This document shows, piece after piece, positions 16,463-24,733 of a stretch of 64,000 nt of DNA. Origin of the DNA: Peptococcaceae bacterium UBA7702 (GTDB taxonomy: Bacteria > Bacillota > Dehalobacteriia > UBA7702); assembly GCA_002482535.1 (NCBI GenBank), contig DLGE01000001.1:884536-948535 (forward strand), written 5' to 3'. Made by a program: the position numbers and the translations under genes. Each line of letters opens with the position of its first letter. Position 1 is the stretch's first letter. The notes beneath the pieces are model-generated. The model was not told the origin of the DNA, made no database searches, and saw nothing but the letters and a program-made list of their open reading frames with translations.

Positions 16463-17143
16463 TTAGTAAATCGTGATGCCTGCCAGCGAACAGATCAGGT
16501 TGGTCAAAAAGCTCACCGGTGTCGTTAAAATATAGCTGATGAACGGACGGTTCAAGGGAAAGATACAAAGCAACAACAGAATAAAAATGCCGTATTGCTC
16601 GATCACATTATAGCGGTAGCGCAACGACGGGCTGAGAAACGCCGAAACAATCCGGGAACCGTCCAAAGGCGGCAGCGGAATCAAGTTGAAGATCATCAAA
16701 ACTACATTGATTTGAATGAAATAGAAAAAGAACAGACCGAAATAATATTCCGCGTTGTAAGCACTGCCACTCAACCAAGCGTATCCCACCACATGCACGT
16801 AAAGCAAGAGAAAAATCCCGCCGAGAAACGCCAAAAAGAGGTTGGAGGCCGGCCCCGCCGCAGCCACCCAGGCCATACCGGTATTGGGTTTTTTGGTCAG
16901 GGCATAGGGATTCACCGGCACCGGTTTGGCCCAGCCAAAACCGACGAAGATCAAACAGAGGGTACCGACGGGATCCAGGTGTTTTAAGGGGTTTAGACTC
17001 AATCGTCCCTGGCTTTTGGCGGTGTGATCACCGAGGCGGTAAGCCACAAAACCGTGGCACAGCTCATGTAAGGTCAGGGCGACCAGAATGGCGGGGATCA
17101 AGGCCAGCTTCTGGAAGACCCAGCCCATGCTAAAATCAAACAT
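16463..17143 (-). CDS. Site-2 protease family (M50) membrane metalloprotease
   Basis: A 226-residue intramembrane zinc protease of the small YwhC/M50B type. The zinc motif HELCH is at about residue 26, and the second motif PLPPLDGSRIV, holding the Asp ligand, is near 165. About five or six membrane spans are visible, and there is no PDZ domain. Substrates are unknown; relatives cleave anti-sigma factors or remain uncharacterised. It overlaps the preceding gene by eight bases. Confidence 0.88.
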   Translation of the reverse strand: MFDFSMGWVFQKLALIPAILVALTLHELCHGFVAYRLGDHTAKSQGRLSLNPLKHLDPVGTLCLIFVGFGWAKPVPVNPYALTKKPNTGMAWVAAAGPASNLFLAFLGGIFLLLYVHVVGYAWLSGSAYNAEYYFGLFFFYFIQINVVLMIFNLIPLPPLDGSRIVSAFLSPSLRYRYNVIEQYGIFILLLLCIFPLNRPFISYILTTPVSFLTNLICSLAGITIY

Positions 17144-19766
17144 CCATTTCTCCTTTATATTTCCCGTTTTTCAGATTTTCACGAATATATGCCAGCTCTT
17201 CTTCTTTCGTAGGTACGTTCCCTTTTTTCTTTGCCACCAAAAGGTCCGTGAGGATTTCTTTGACGGTTCCCCGCTCATAACCTTCAAGGCCGCGAATTTC
17301 CTGTTTCGTACAGAAAATCCGCTGTTCACGGTAGAAGAAAAACGCTTCCAAGAGCCGTCTCTGCCAAAGGGGCGGAACTTTTGCGTACAAGGCGATGAGC
17401 ACTTCCGGCGGGGTTTCCGCCATCAACGTATACCAGGCAAGCTCGGAAAAATCCTCATCTTCTGCGGTCATCATGGCAGCCTGATCTTTCAGACTCCACA
17501 CCGCGTCCCGATAGGACCGGGGAAGCTGCGCTTCTTCAAAAAAAGTGTTGATATCCTCCCGTTTCTGAGGAAAAACAAGCAGTAAAAACCGGAGCAATGG
17601 CAGATTTGGTTTGCGCAAGGCCTTTTGGAACAGGGGATTGCCGCCAATGATTTTCTCGAAGCCGTCTTTCAGGGAAGCGTCGAAAGCATAGCCGGGGAAC
17701 AGATACGGCCAAATACGGTATTCCTCCATCTTTGCCAAAATCTGAAAGGCGCAGTCCTCCTGTAGGGCAAGGTCGGTTTCATGCCAGATACGCCGGCGGG
17801 AGAGATTTGCCAAAACGCCGTCTTCGATGGCCTTCAAAGCAAAACCCCGGGTTTCCTCAGTCATCGCAAAACCGTAACGGGCTTCAAAACGAAGGGCCCG
17901 AAGAATACGGGTGGGATCTTCCACAAAACTGAGGTTATGCAGTACCCTGATTTTTTTATGTTCCAGGTCTTCCCTGCCGTTATAGTAATCGATCAGTTGA
18001 CCGAAGGTTTCAAAATTCAGCGATAAGGCCATGGCGTTTACCGTGAAATCCCGGCGGAACAGATCCTGCTTCAAAGAACCCTGCTCCACTTTGGGAGCGG
18101 CGGCGGGATATTCGTAAAATTCCGTGCGCGCGCCGGCCACATCAATTTTGATCACGCCGTCTATCACCACGGTGGCGGTGCCGAATTTGGGATAGGCGGA
18201 AAGCGTGCCGCACAGCAACACAGCGACATCTTCGGCAAAGGCAATGCCGTCGCCTTCCACCACGATATCGAAATCCACGCTGTTTTCTCCCAGCAGCAAA
18301 TCGCGGACAAGGCCCCCCACGAGAAAAGCATGGAGGCCTTCCCGGTCCGCCAAAGCGGAGATCTTGCCCAAAATCTGAAACATTTCTCTGGACACCGCTT
18401 TTTCCAGGGCCTGGAGTAAATTAACGCGCTCTTCCCCTGTGGAATTCTTTGTATAAGTCAGTTGATGACCGCCCACGATCTGTTGACCGTAAAGCGTCCG
18501 CAATAGATCCGTACGGGTTACGATACCGATTAAGGCTTCGTTTTCTACCACCGGCAGGTGCCCGATATTCTTTTTAATCAGCAGTTCCCTCGCGTCTTCC
18601 GCCAGGGTATCCGGGGATACGGTAATCACATTATGGGACATATAGCCTTTGACGGGTACATTTCCCAGACCGTGGTATTTGCATTTATCGACGTCACGCC
18701 GGGAGATCATGCCGGTCAGGCGGTCGTTTTCCACCACAGGATAGGCAGAATGACCGTAACGCAGCATATATTCCCCCACTTCATTGACGGTGATGTGGGG
18801 GCTGATGGTTTTCACCGGCGTCGACATCAGCTTCTTCACCGTGAGGGGCGATGGAATATGCTCTGCAAAGGCTCTGAAAAGAGCTTCGGCAAGTTCAGAA
18901 AGGGAAAAAGAAACATCTTTCAGCATGGCGGAGGCGGCCATGATATGACCTCTGCCGCCGTAATTGGCGAGGACTTCCCTGATATTGATTTCCTTGGTGG
19001 CGCTTCTGCCCACGATGTGGATGCGGTTCTCCATGCGTACCACGACGCAGATGGCATCCACGGCATAAACCTCTTTCACCTTCATGGTGAGGGAAGCAAG
19101 GTCATTGATGAACCGCTCCGTTTTTGCCGTGGCGATCAGAATATCTTTCTTATGGATGGTGCGGATTACACTGTGGTTGAGCAATGCGCCAAACAGTTCG
19201 CTTTGTTCCACGGTGAAGGAAAGCTCCGTAAATTCCGCAATCACGCCGAGATTCGCCCCTTGCGACAGCAACCAGGCCGCAGCCAGGAGATCCCTTTCGG
19301 TCGTCGAAGAAAAGCGCAGAGAACCGGTGTCGTCGTAAATACCGAGGGCGAAAACAGTGGCTTCCTGAGGCGTCACGGTGAGCTTGCGCTCCCGGATCAA
19401 TTCGACAAGCTGGGTCACGTTGGCGCCTAAAGCTTGTTGGTAAATATTTGCATTGACAATGTCGTCATCGCTGCTTTCGTGATGGTCGTAAACGATCACC
19501 TCTATGTTTTCATTCTCCAAAACCTGGCCAAACTCAAGCAGACGCTGCTTGGAACGGGTATCGACCATGATCAACGTATCGATATCTTTCTTATCAATGT
19601 AATTCTTGATCTCGATAAAATTACCGTAGAGCACGATAAAGTTTCTTACTTTCGTCGCCGGTTTGCCCACGGTGACCAATACCGCGTCGGGATAAAGCTT
19701 CTGCGCCGCGACCATGGAAGCCAGGGCGTCAAAATCAAGATTGGGATGGGATATGATCGCTTTCAT
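17136..19766 (-). CDS. DHH-CBS-tRNA nucleotidyltransferase fusion protein
   Basis: An 876-residue multidomain protein. Residues 1-300 form a DHH/DHHA1 phosphoesterase (DFDALASM, MVDTRSKQ, YDHHES, GGRGHIMAA). Two CBS domains lie at about 310-430 (SRRDVDKCKY, VTRTDLLRTL). From about 465 onward is a class II poly(A) polymerase/CCA-adding module (FLVGGLVRDLLLG, DFDIVVEGD, RRDFTVNAMA, DPTRILRALR). This is a known domain order in some Bacillota and Aquificales and probably adds or repairs tRNA CCA ends, with an added phosphoesterase. The start has AAGGAG five bases upstream of ATG. Confidence 0.9.
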   Translation of the reverse strand: MKAIISHPNLDFDALASMVAAQKLYPDAVLVTVGKPATKVRNFIVLYGNFIEIKNYIDKKDIDTLIMVDTRSKQRLLEFGQVLENENIEVIVYDHHESSDDDIVNANIYQQALGANVTQLVELIRERKLTVTPQEATVFALGIYDDTGSLRFSSTTERDLLAAAWLLSQGANLGVIAEFTELSFTVEQSELFGALLNHSVIRTIHKKDILIATAKTERFINDLASLTMKVKEVYAVDAICVVVRMENRIHIVGRSATKEINIREVLANYGGRGHIMAASAMLKDVSFSLSELAEALFRAFAEHIPSPLTVKKLMSTPVKTISPHITVNEVGEYMLRYGHSAYPVVENDRLTGMISRRDVDKCKYHGLGNVPVKGYMSHNVITVSPDTLAEDARELLIKKNIGHLPVVENEALIGIVTRTDLLRTLYGQQIVGGHQLTYTKNSTGEERVNLLQALEKAVSREMFQILGKISALADREGLHAFLVGGLVRDLLLGENSVDFDIVVEGDGIAFAEDVAVLLCGTLSAYPKFGTATVVIDGVIKIDVAGARTEFYEYPAAAPKVEQGSLKQDLFRRDFTVNAMALSLNFETFGQLIDYYNGREDLEHKKIRVLHNLSFVEDPTRILRALRFEARYGFAMTEETRGFALKAIEDGVLANLSRRRIWHETDLALQEDCAFQILAKMEEYRIWPYLFPGYAFDASLKDGFEKIIGGNPLFQKALRKPNLPLLRFLLLVFPQKREDINTFFEEAQLPRSYRDAVWSLKDQAAMMTAEDEDFSELAWYTLMAETPPEVLIALYAKVPPLWQRRLLEAFFFYREQRIFCTKQEIRGLEGYERGTVKEILTDLLVAKKKGNVPTKEEELAYIRENLKNGKYKGEMDV

Positions 19767-19960
19767 GTTCTCTCCTTAAAATAATATTATAGCAAATGTC
19801 TTTGACGTTGGAAAGAGAAACTTTCACATTTGTTTTTCCCATTGACAAAAAGCGACAGATTTACCAAAAGTTATGATAGCTTTTTTAACTTTTTTATTGT
19901 ATGATTAGTGATATAAATATAGGTAGTACTTTTAACCGTATGAAGAAAGGGAGCATGCGT

Positions 19961-22900
19961 TTGAGCAGAATTTTTCCTCAGACTGTACTCGGTCTCGATA
20001 TCGGATCTACCACTGTCAAAGTAACTGTATTGGATGAGCAAAATCATTGCCTTTTCCGCTGTTATCAGCGGCATTACTCTGATATTCGCGCTACAGTTGA
20101 AGATGTATTGAAACAAACCAAAAACGCCCTTGGTGATATCAAGGTCAAAATGGCAATTACCGGCTCGGGAGGACTCAGTCTTTCCGGGCATATTGGCGTG
20201 GACTTCGTTCAAGAGGTCATTGCCTGTACCAAAGCGGTGGAGTACTTCATTCCCCAAACCGACGTCGTCATTGAACTCGGCGGTGAGGATGCCAAGATCA
20301 CTTACTTCGGACAAGTGATGGAACAGCGCATGAACGGGGCTTGTGCCGGGGGTACCGGCGCCTTCATCGACCAAATGGCCTTGCTGCTGCACACCAACGC
20401 CAAAGGTTTGGATGATATGGCCAAATACTACAAGATCATTTACCCCATCGCCTCTCGCTGCGGTGTCTTCGCGAAGACCGATATCCAACCCCTGTTAAAT
20501 CAAGGAGCCGCCAGAGAGGATCTTGCGGCGTCCATTTTTCAAGCGGTGGTGAACCAAACCATCAGTGGTTTGGCCTGCGGCAAGCCGATCCGCGGCAACG
20601 TCGCCTTTTTGGGCGGACCCCTTCACTTTCTGCCGGAATTGCGCAAAGCCTTTATCCGTACGCTGAATCTTACGGAAGAAACGGCGATTCTGCCGGAAAA
20701 CGCGCACTATTACGTATCCAACGGCTGCGCTTTGGTGGCCAAAGAAGAAGGAAGCAGGGAAGAACTGCCCCTGTCCACCCTGATTCAGCGGGTCAAAGCC
20801 TTGAGCCTCACCGATATTAAGGAAAAGAAAGGTTTAAAACCGCTTTTTGCCGACAAAGAGGAACTGGCCGCTTTCAGAGAACGTCACAGCCGAGCGAAAG
20901 CAGGCCAAAAACCGCTTTCCGAAGCAAAAGGCGACCTCTACCTCGGCATCGACGCCGGTTCCACCACCTCAAAGGCGGTGCTGATGGACGATGCAAAGAA
21001 TATCGTCTATTCCCGTTACGAAAGCAATCGCGGGGAACCCCTGGATCTCTGCGTAAAAATTCTTTCCGAAATTTATCAAACCCTCCCCCCGGATGCTAAA
21101 ATTGTCAATGCCGCGGTGACGGGTTACGGGGAAGACCTGATCAAGGCTGCCCTCAAAGTGGATATCGGCGAAGTGGAAACCATGGCTCACTACAAAGCCG
21201 CCAGCCACTTTTTGCCCGGCGTGGACTTTATCCTCGACATCGGCGGCCAGGACATGAAAGCCATCCGCATCAAAAACGGTGTCATTGAGAGCATTATCTT
21301 AAACGAAGCCTGTTCCTCCGGGTGCGGCTCCTTCATTGATACCTTTGCCCGCAGCCTCAGCATGAGCGTGGATGAATTCGCCGCCCGGGCCATTGATTCC
21401 AAATCTCCCGCGGATCTCGGCAACCGCTGCACCGTCTTTATGAACTCTAAGGTCAAACAGGCCCAAAAGGAAGGCGCCACCATTGAAGATATTTCCGCCG
21501 GCCTTTCCTACTCCGTGATCAAAAACGCTCTGTATAAGGTCATCAAGATCCGCCGGCCCGAGGAATACGGCGAAAAGATTTTGGCCCAGGGCGGTACCTT
21601 CTATAACGAGGCCATTCTGCGCAGCTTTGAGCTGGAAACCGGCAGAGAAATTGTGCGTCCCGATATCGCCGGCCTCATGGGAGCCTACGGCGCCGCCATC
21701 ATCGCCAAGGAACGGTATCAACCGGGGCACAAGGTAACCCTCATGCCCCAAAAGGAACTGGCAGATTTCGGCTACGAAAAGACCTTCCGCCACTGCAATA
21801 AGTGCCCCAACCGCTGTTTGCTGACGGTGATGAAATTTGCCGACGACCGGCAGTTCATTTCCGGCAACCGCTGTGAGCGGGGAGCCGATATTGAAATCCA
21901 GAAAAGCGACATCCCCAACCTTTTCGACTACAAATACAAGCGCCTGTTTTCCTACACTTCTCTGAAAAAAGAAGACGCGCCCCGGGGCGAAATTGGCATT
22001 CCTCGGGTACTCAACCTCTATGAAAACTATCCCTTCTGGCACACGTTTTTAACGGCCCTCGGCTTTCGCGTGGTTCTCTCGGGAAAAAGCGATAAGAAGA
22101 TGTTTGAGCTGGGCATGGAAACGATTCCATCCGAAGCCGTCTGTTATCCCGCCAAACTTGTCCACGGCCATATCGTATCTTTGATCAATCGGGGCGTTAA
22201 GACAATTTTCTACCCCGGCACTGTCTATGAACAGATTGAATATAAGGAGTGCGACAACAACTTCAACTGCCCCGTGGTTTCCGGTTATCCCGAAGTCATC
22301 AAAAACAACGTGGAACAGATCAGGGAGCATGGAATCAACTTCCTGCATCCGGTCATCACTTTTGAAGATAAAAACCGTCTTGAAGAAAGTTTGGTCCAAA
22401 CCTTCCAGGAATTCGGCATCACGGCCAAGGAAATCAGCGCCGCCGTGGAGCAAGCCTACCGGGAAGACGACGCCTTTAAAGCGGACCTGCGTCAAAAGGG
22501 CGAAGAAGCCCTTCGTTTTATCGAAGCCCACGATCTGCACGGGATTATTTTGGCGGGCCGTCCTTACCACATTGACCCGGAAATCAATCACGGGTTACCC
22601 AATATCATCACCCATCAAGGCACGGCGGTTTTTACGGAAGACAGCATTTCCCACTTGATGGCGCCGGAACGCCCTTTGCGCGTTTTGGACCAGTGGGCCT
22701 TCCACTCCCGGCTTTATGCTGCCGCGACTTTCGCCGCCAGCAGAAATGATCTTGATCTAATCCAGTTGACCTCCTTCGGCTGTGGCCTCGACGCCGTCAC
22801 CAGTGATCAGATTGCTGAAATATTGGAACGCCACAATAAAATCTATACGAACATCAAAATTGATGAAGGCGACAATCTCGGCGCCGCCCGCATTCGCGTG

Positions 22901-24241
22901 CGCTCCCTTAAAGTCACCATCGATGAACAGAAGGAACAGAAAGAGCAGGAACAACAAAACGGCGAAACGACACCTTTTGTTCCTTTCGTCCCGCCGCCGA
23001 AGGCCGTCTTCACCAAGGAAATGAAGAAGCGGCATACGATTTTGGCCCCTCAGATGTCCCCGATCCATTTTCAGTTTTTACAGGTGGCCTTTGACGCCTG
23101 TGGTTATAATCTGGAAGTGATTCCCGAGGTGACCGCCGAAGATATGGAAGAGGGTTTGCGCCACGTTCACAACGACGCCTGTTACCCCTGTATTTTAACG
23201 ACGGGCCAACTGATCAGCGCACTGAAGAGCGGCAAATACGATCTCAACAACGTCTCCCTCATGATGTCCCAAACCGGGGGCCAATGCCGGGCCACCAACT
23301 ATGTTTCCTTTATCAGAAAAGCCCTGCAAGACGCCGGCATGGCACAGATTCCCGTGATCGCCCTTTCCGCCCAGGGACTGGAAAGCAATCCGGGTATGAA
23401 GTGGACGCCCACACTGCTCAAACGCGCCTTTATGGCGATCAACTACGGCGATCTCTTGATGAACGTTCTTTACCGCACGCGCCCCTATGAAAAAGCCGCC
23501 GGCAGCGCCATGCAGCTTTACGAACAATGGGTAGAAAAGGGCAAAGTCACGGTGGCCAAGGGCGGTGTACGCCAGTATAAAAATGATATGTACGCCATTG
23601 TCAAAGATTTTGACCGTTTGCCCCTCAACGACGAAAAGAAACCCCGGATCGGCTTGGTGGGCGAAATCTTAGTGAAGTTTTCTCCTGACGCCAACAACCA
23701 TATTGTGGAGTTGATCGAAAAAGAAGGCGGCGAAGCCAACATGCCTTCCCTTCTCGACTTTTTCCTCTATTGCGCCTATAACGCCAAATATAAAAGCCTC
23801 TATTTAAAGGGCAAACGCTCCGGCTACTATTGGGGTAAATTATTCATCGCCGTATTGGAGCGCTCCCGCAAGGCCATGCGGGAAGCCCTTAAACAAAGCA
23901 AGCGTTTTGATCCGCCGGGTTTTATTGACGACATCGCGGCAAAAGCCAATGCTGTCGTATCCCTGGGCAACCAGGCCGGGGAAGGCTGGTTCCTCACCGG
24001 TGAAATGATCGAGCTGATCGAAAGCGGCGTGGAGAACATCGTCTGTATGCAGCCCTTCGCCTGCCTGCCCAACCACATTACAGGCCGGGGCGCCCTGAAA
24101 GAACTGCGGCGGCAGTTTCCCCAAAGCAACATCATCGCCGTGGACTATGACCCCGGCGCCAGTGAATCCAATCAGCTCAACCGCATTAAGCTGATGATGG
24201 CCGTGGCCAAAAAGAAGCTAAACCAAAAACAATTATCATAA
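19961..24241 (+). CDS. Giant acyl-CoA dehydratase activase/dehydratase protein
   Basis: About 1426 residues. Two BadF/BcrA-type ATPase domains come first, with phosphate loops LDIGSTTVK (about 12) and IDAGSTTSK (about 328). Each has the Cys motif that binds a shared [4Fe-4S] cluster (ACAGGTGAFID near 127, ACSSGCGSFID near 449). A DUF2229 Cys-rich region follows (CNKCPNRCLL, about 612), then a long HgdB-like C-terminal half. The activase part resembles HgdC, the ATP-driven electron donor of 2-hydroxyacyl-CoA dehydratases. The substrate is unknown. TTG at 19961 is preferred, with AAAGGGAG eight bases upstream. It is divergent from the DHH-CBS gene. Confidence 0.85.
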   Translation: MSRIFPQTVLGLDIGSTTVKVTVLDEQNHCLFRCYQRHYSDIRATVEDVLKQTKNALGDIKVKMAITGSGGLSLSGHIGVDFVQEVIACTKAVEYFIPQTDVVIELGGEDAKITYFGQVMEQRMNGACAGGTGAFIDQMALLLHTNAKGLDDMAKYYKIIYPIASRCGVFAKTDIQPLLNQGAAREDLAASIFQAVVNQTISGLACGKPIRGNVAFLGGPLHFLPELRKAFIRTLNLTEETAILPENAHYYVSNGCALVAKEEGSREELPLSTLIQRVKALSLTDIKEKKGLKPLFADKEELAAFRERHSRAKAGQKPLSEAKGDLYLGIDAGSTTSKAVLMDDAKNIVYSRYESNRGEPLDLCVKILSEIYQTLPPDAKIVNAAVTGYGEDLIKAALKVDIGEVETMAHYKAASHFLPGVDFILDIGGQDMKAIRIKNGVIESIILNEACSSGCGSFIDTFARSLSMSVDEFAARAIDSKSPADLGNRCTVFMNSKVKQAQKEGATIEDISAGLSYSVIKNALYKVIKIRRPEEYGEKILAQGGTFYNEAILRSFELETGREIVRPDIAGLMGAYGAAIIAKERYQPGHKVTLMPQKELADFGYEKTFRHCNKCPNRCLLTVMKFADDRQFISGNRCERGADIEIQKSDIPNLFDYKYKRLFSYTSLKKEDAPRGEIGIPRVLNLYENYPFWHTFLTALGFRVVLSGKSDKKMFELGMETIPSEAVCYPAKLVHGHIVSLINRGVKTIFYPGTVYEQIEYKECDNNFNCPVVSGYPEVIKNNVEQIREHGINFLHPVITFEDKNRLEESLVQTFQEFGITAKEISAAVEQAYREDDAFKADLRQKGEEALRFIEAHDLHGIILAGRPYHIDPEINHGLPNIITHQGTAVFTEDSISHLMAPERPLRVLDQWAFHSRLYAAATFAASRNDLDLIQLTSFGCGLDAVTSDQIAEILERHNKIYTNIKIDEGDNLGAARIRVRSLKVTIDEQKEQKEQEQQNGETTPFVPFVPPPKAVFTKEMKKRHTILAPQMSPIHFQFLQVAFDACGYNLEVIPEVTAEDMEEGLRHVHNDACYPCILTTGQLISALKSGKYDLNNVSLMMSQTGGQCRATNYVSFIRKALQDAGMAQIPVIALSAQGLESNPGMKWTPTLLKRAFMAINYGDLLMNVLYRTRPYEKAAGSAMQLYEQWVEKGKVTVAKGGVRQYKNDMYAIVKDFDRLPLNDEKKPRIGLVGEILVKFSPDANNHIVELIEKEGGEANMPSLLDFFLYCAYNAKYKSLYLKGKRSGYYWGKLFIAVLERSRKAMREALKQSKRFDPPGFIDDIAAKANAVVSLGNQAGEGWFLTGEMIELIESGVENIVCMQPFACLPNHITGRGALKELRRQFPQSNIIAVDYDPGASESNQLNRIKLMMAVAKKKLNQKQLS

Positions 24242-24243
24242 AA

Positions 24244-24285
24244 AAACAGAACCGTGGGATAACGCCTCCTGCGGTTCTGTTTTTT
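24244..24285 (+). terminator. Intrinsic terminator
   Basis: ACAGAACCG (24246-24254) pairs with CGGTTCTGT (24272-24280), followed by a T run. It ends the dehydratase gene just before the blaI promoter. Confidence 0.85.
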
Positions 24286-24298
24286 AGGCAATCATTGA

Positions 24299-24352
24299 TT
24301 GACACAAAAGGTCTAACGTGTTAGACTTACGATAAGGTCTAATAGATTAGAC
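24299..24352 (+). promoter_or_regulatory. blaI-blaR1 promoter with two BlaI-type operators
   Basis: TTGACA (24299-24304), 17 bases, then TAGACT (24322-24327). Two perfect 16-bp palindromes follow one pattern: GTCTAAC-GT-GTTAGAC (24311-24326), filling the spacer and -10, and GTCTAAT-AG-ATTAGAC (24337-24352), over the start region. Their centres are 26 bp apart. They are the expected sites for the BlaI dimer encoded just downstream. Confidence 0.85.
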
Positions 24353-24373
24353 TTTATAGAAAGAAGGGTCGCC

Positions 24374-24733
24374 ATGAAAGAGATCAAAATATTCGACGCA
24401 GAATACCGCCTCATGGAAATTGTTTGGGAAAAGGAGCCCGTCAATTCCACGGAATTGGTCAAGCTCTGCCAAAAGGAGCTGGGCTGGAAAAAATCCACCA
24501 CCTATTCGGTGTTAAAACGCCTTTCGGCACGGGGCATTTTAAAAAACGAAGAGGCCGTCGTCAGTTCTCTCATCAAACGCCTTCAGGTGCAAAAATACGA
24601 GAGCGAACAGATCATGGAAAAGAGCTTTGACAATTCTCTGCCCACCTTCGTCGCCGCCTTTCTCCAAGACAAAAAACTTTCCCGGGAAGAAGCGGAACAG
24701 ATAAAGAAGATGATTGAGGAGGCGGCAAAATGA
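24374..24733 (+). CDS. blaI: BlaI/MecI family repressor
   Basis: A 119-residue winged-helix repressor. Residues 1-70 hold the HTH (STELVKLCQKELGWKKSTTY, then SVLKRLSARGILKNEE) and the C-terminal part is the dimerisation helix. In the known mechanism, the partner BlaR1 protease triggers its cleavage after a wall-related signal. Two operators precede the gene. It overlaps blaR1 by four bases (ATGA). No beta-lactamase gene is adjacent, so the regulon is unknown. Confidence 0.92.
   Translation: MKEIKIFDAEYRLMEIVWEKEPVNSTELVKLCQKELGWKKSTTYSVLKRLSARGILKNEEAVVSSLIKRLQVQKYESEQIMEKSFDNSLPTFVAAFLQDKKLSREEAEQIKKMIEEAAK

Noticed and set aside
16448..16470. T-box leader for trpS
   Set aside because: Only 15 bp separate trpS from the upstream gene, so no leader can fit.
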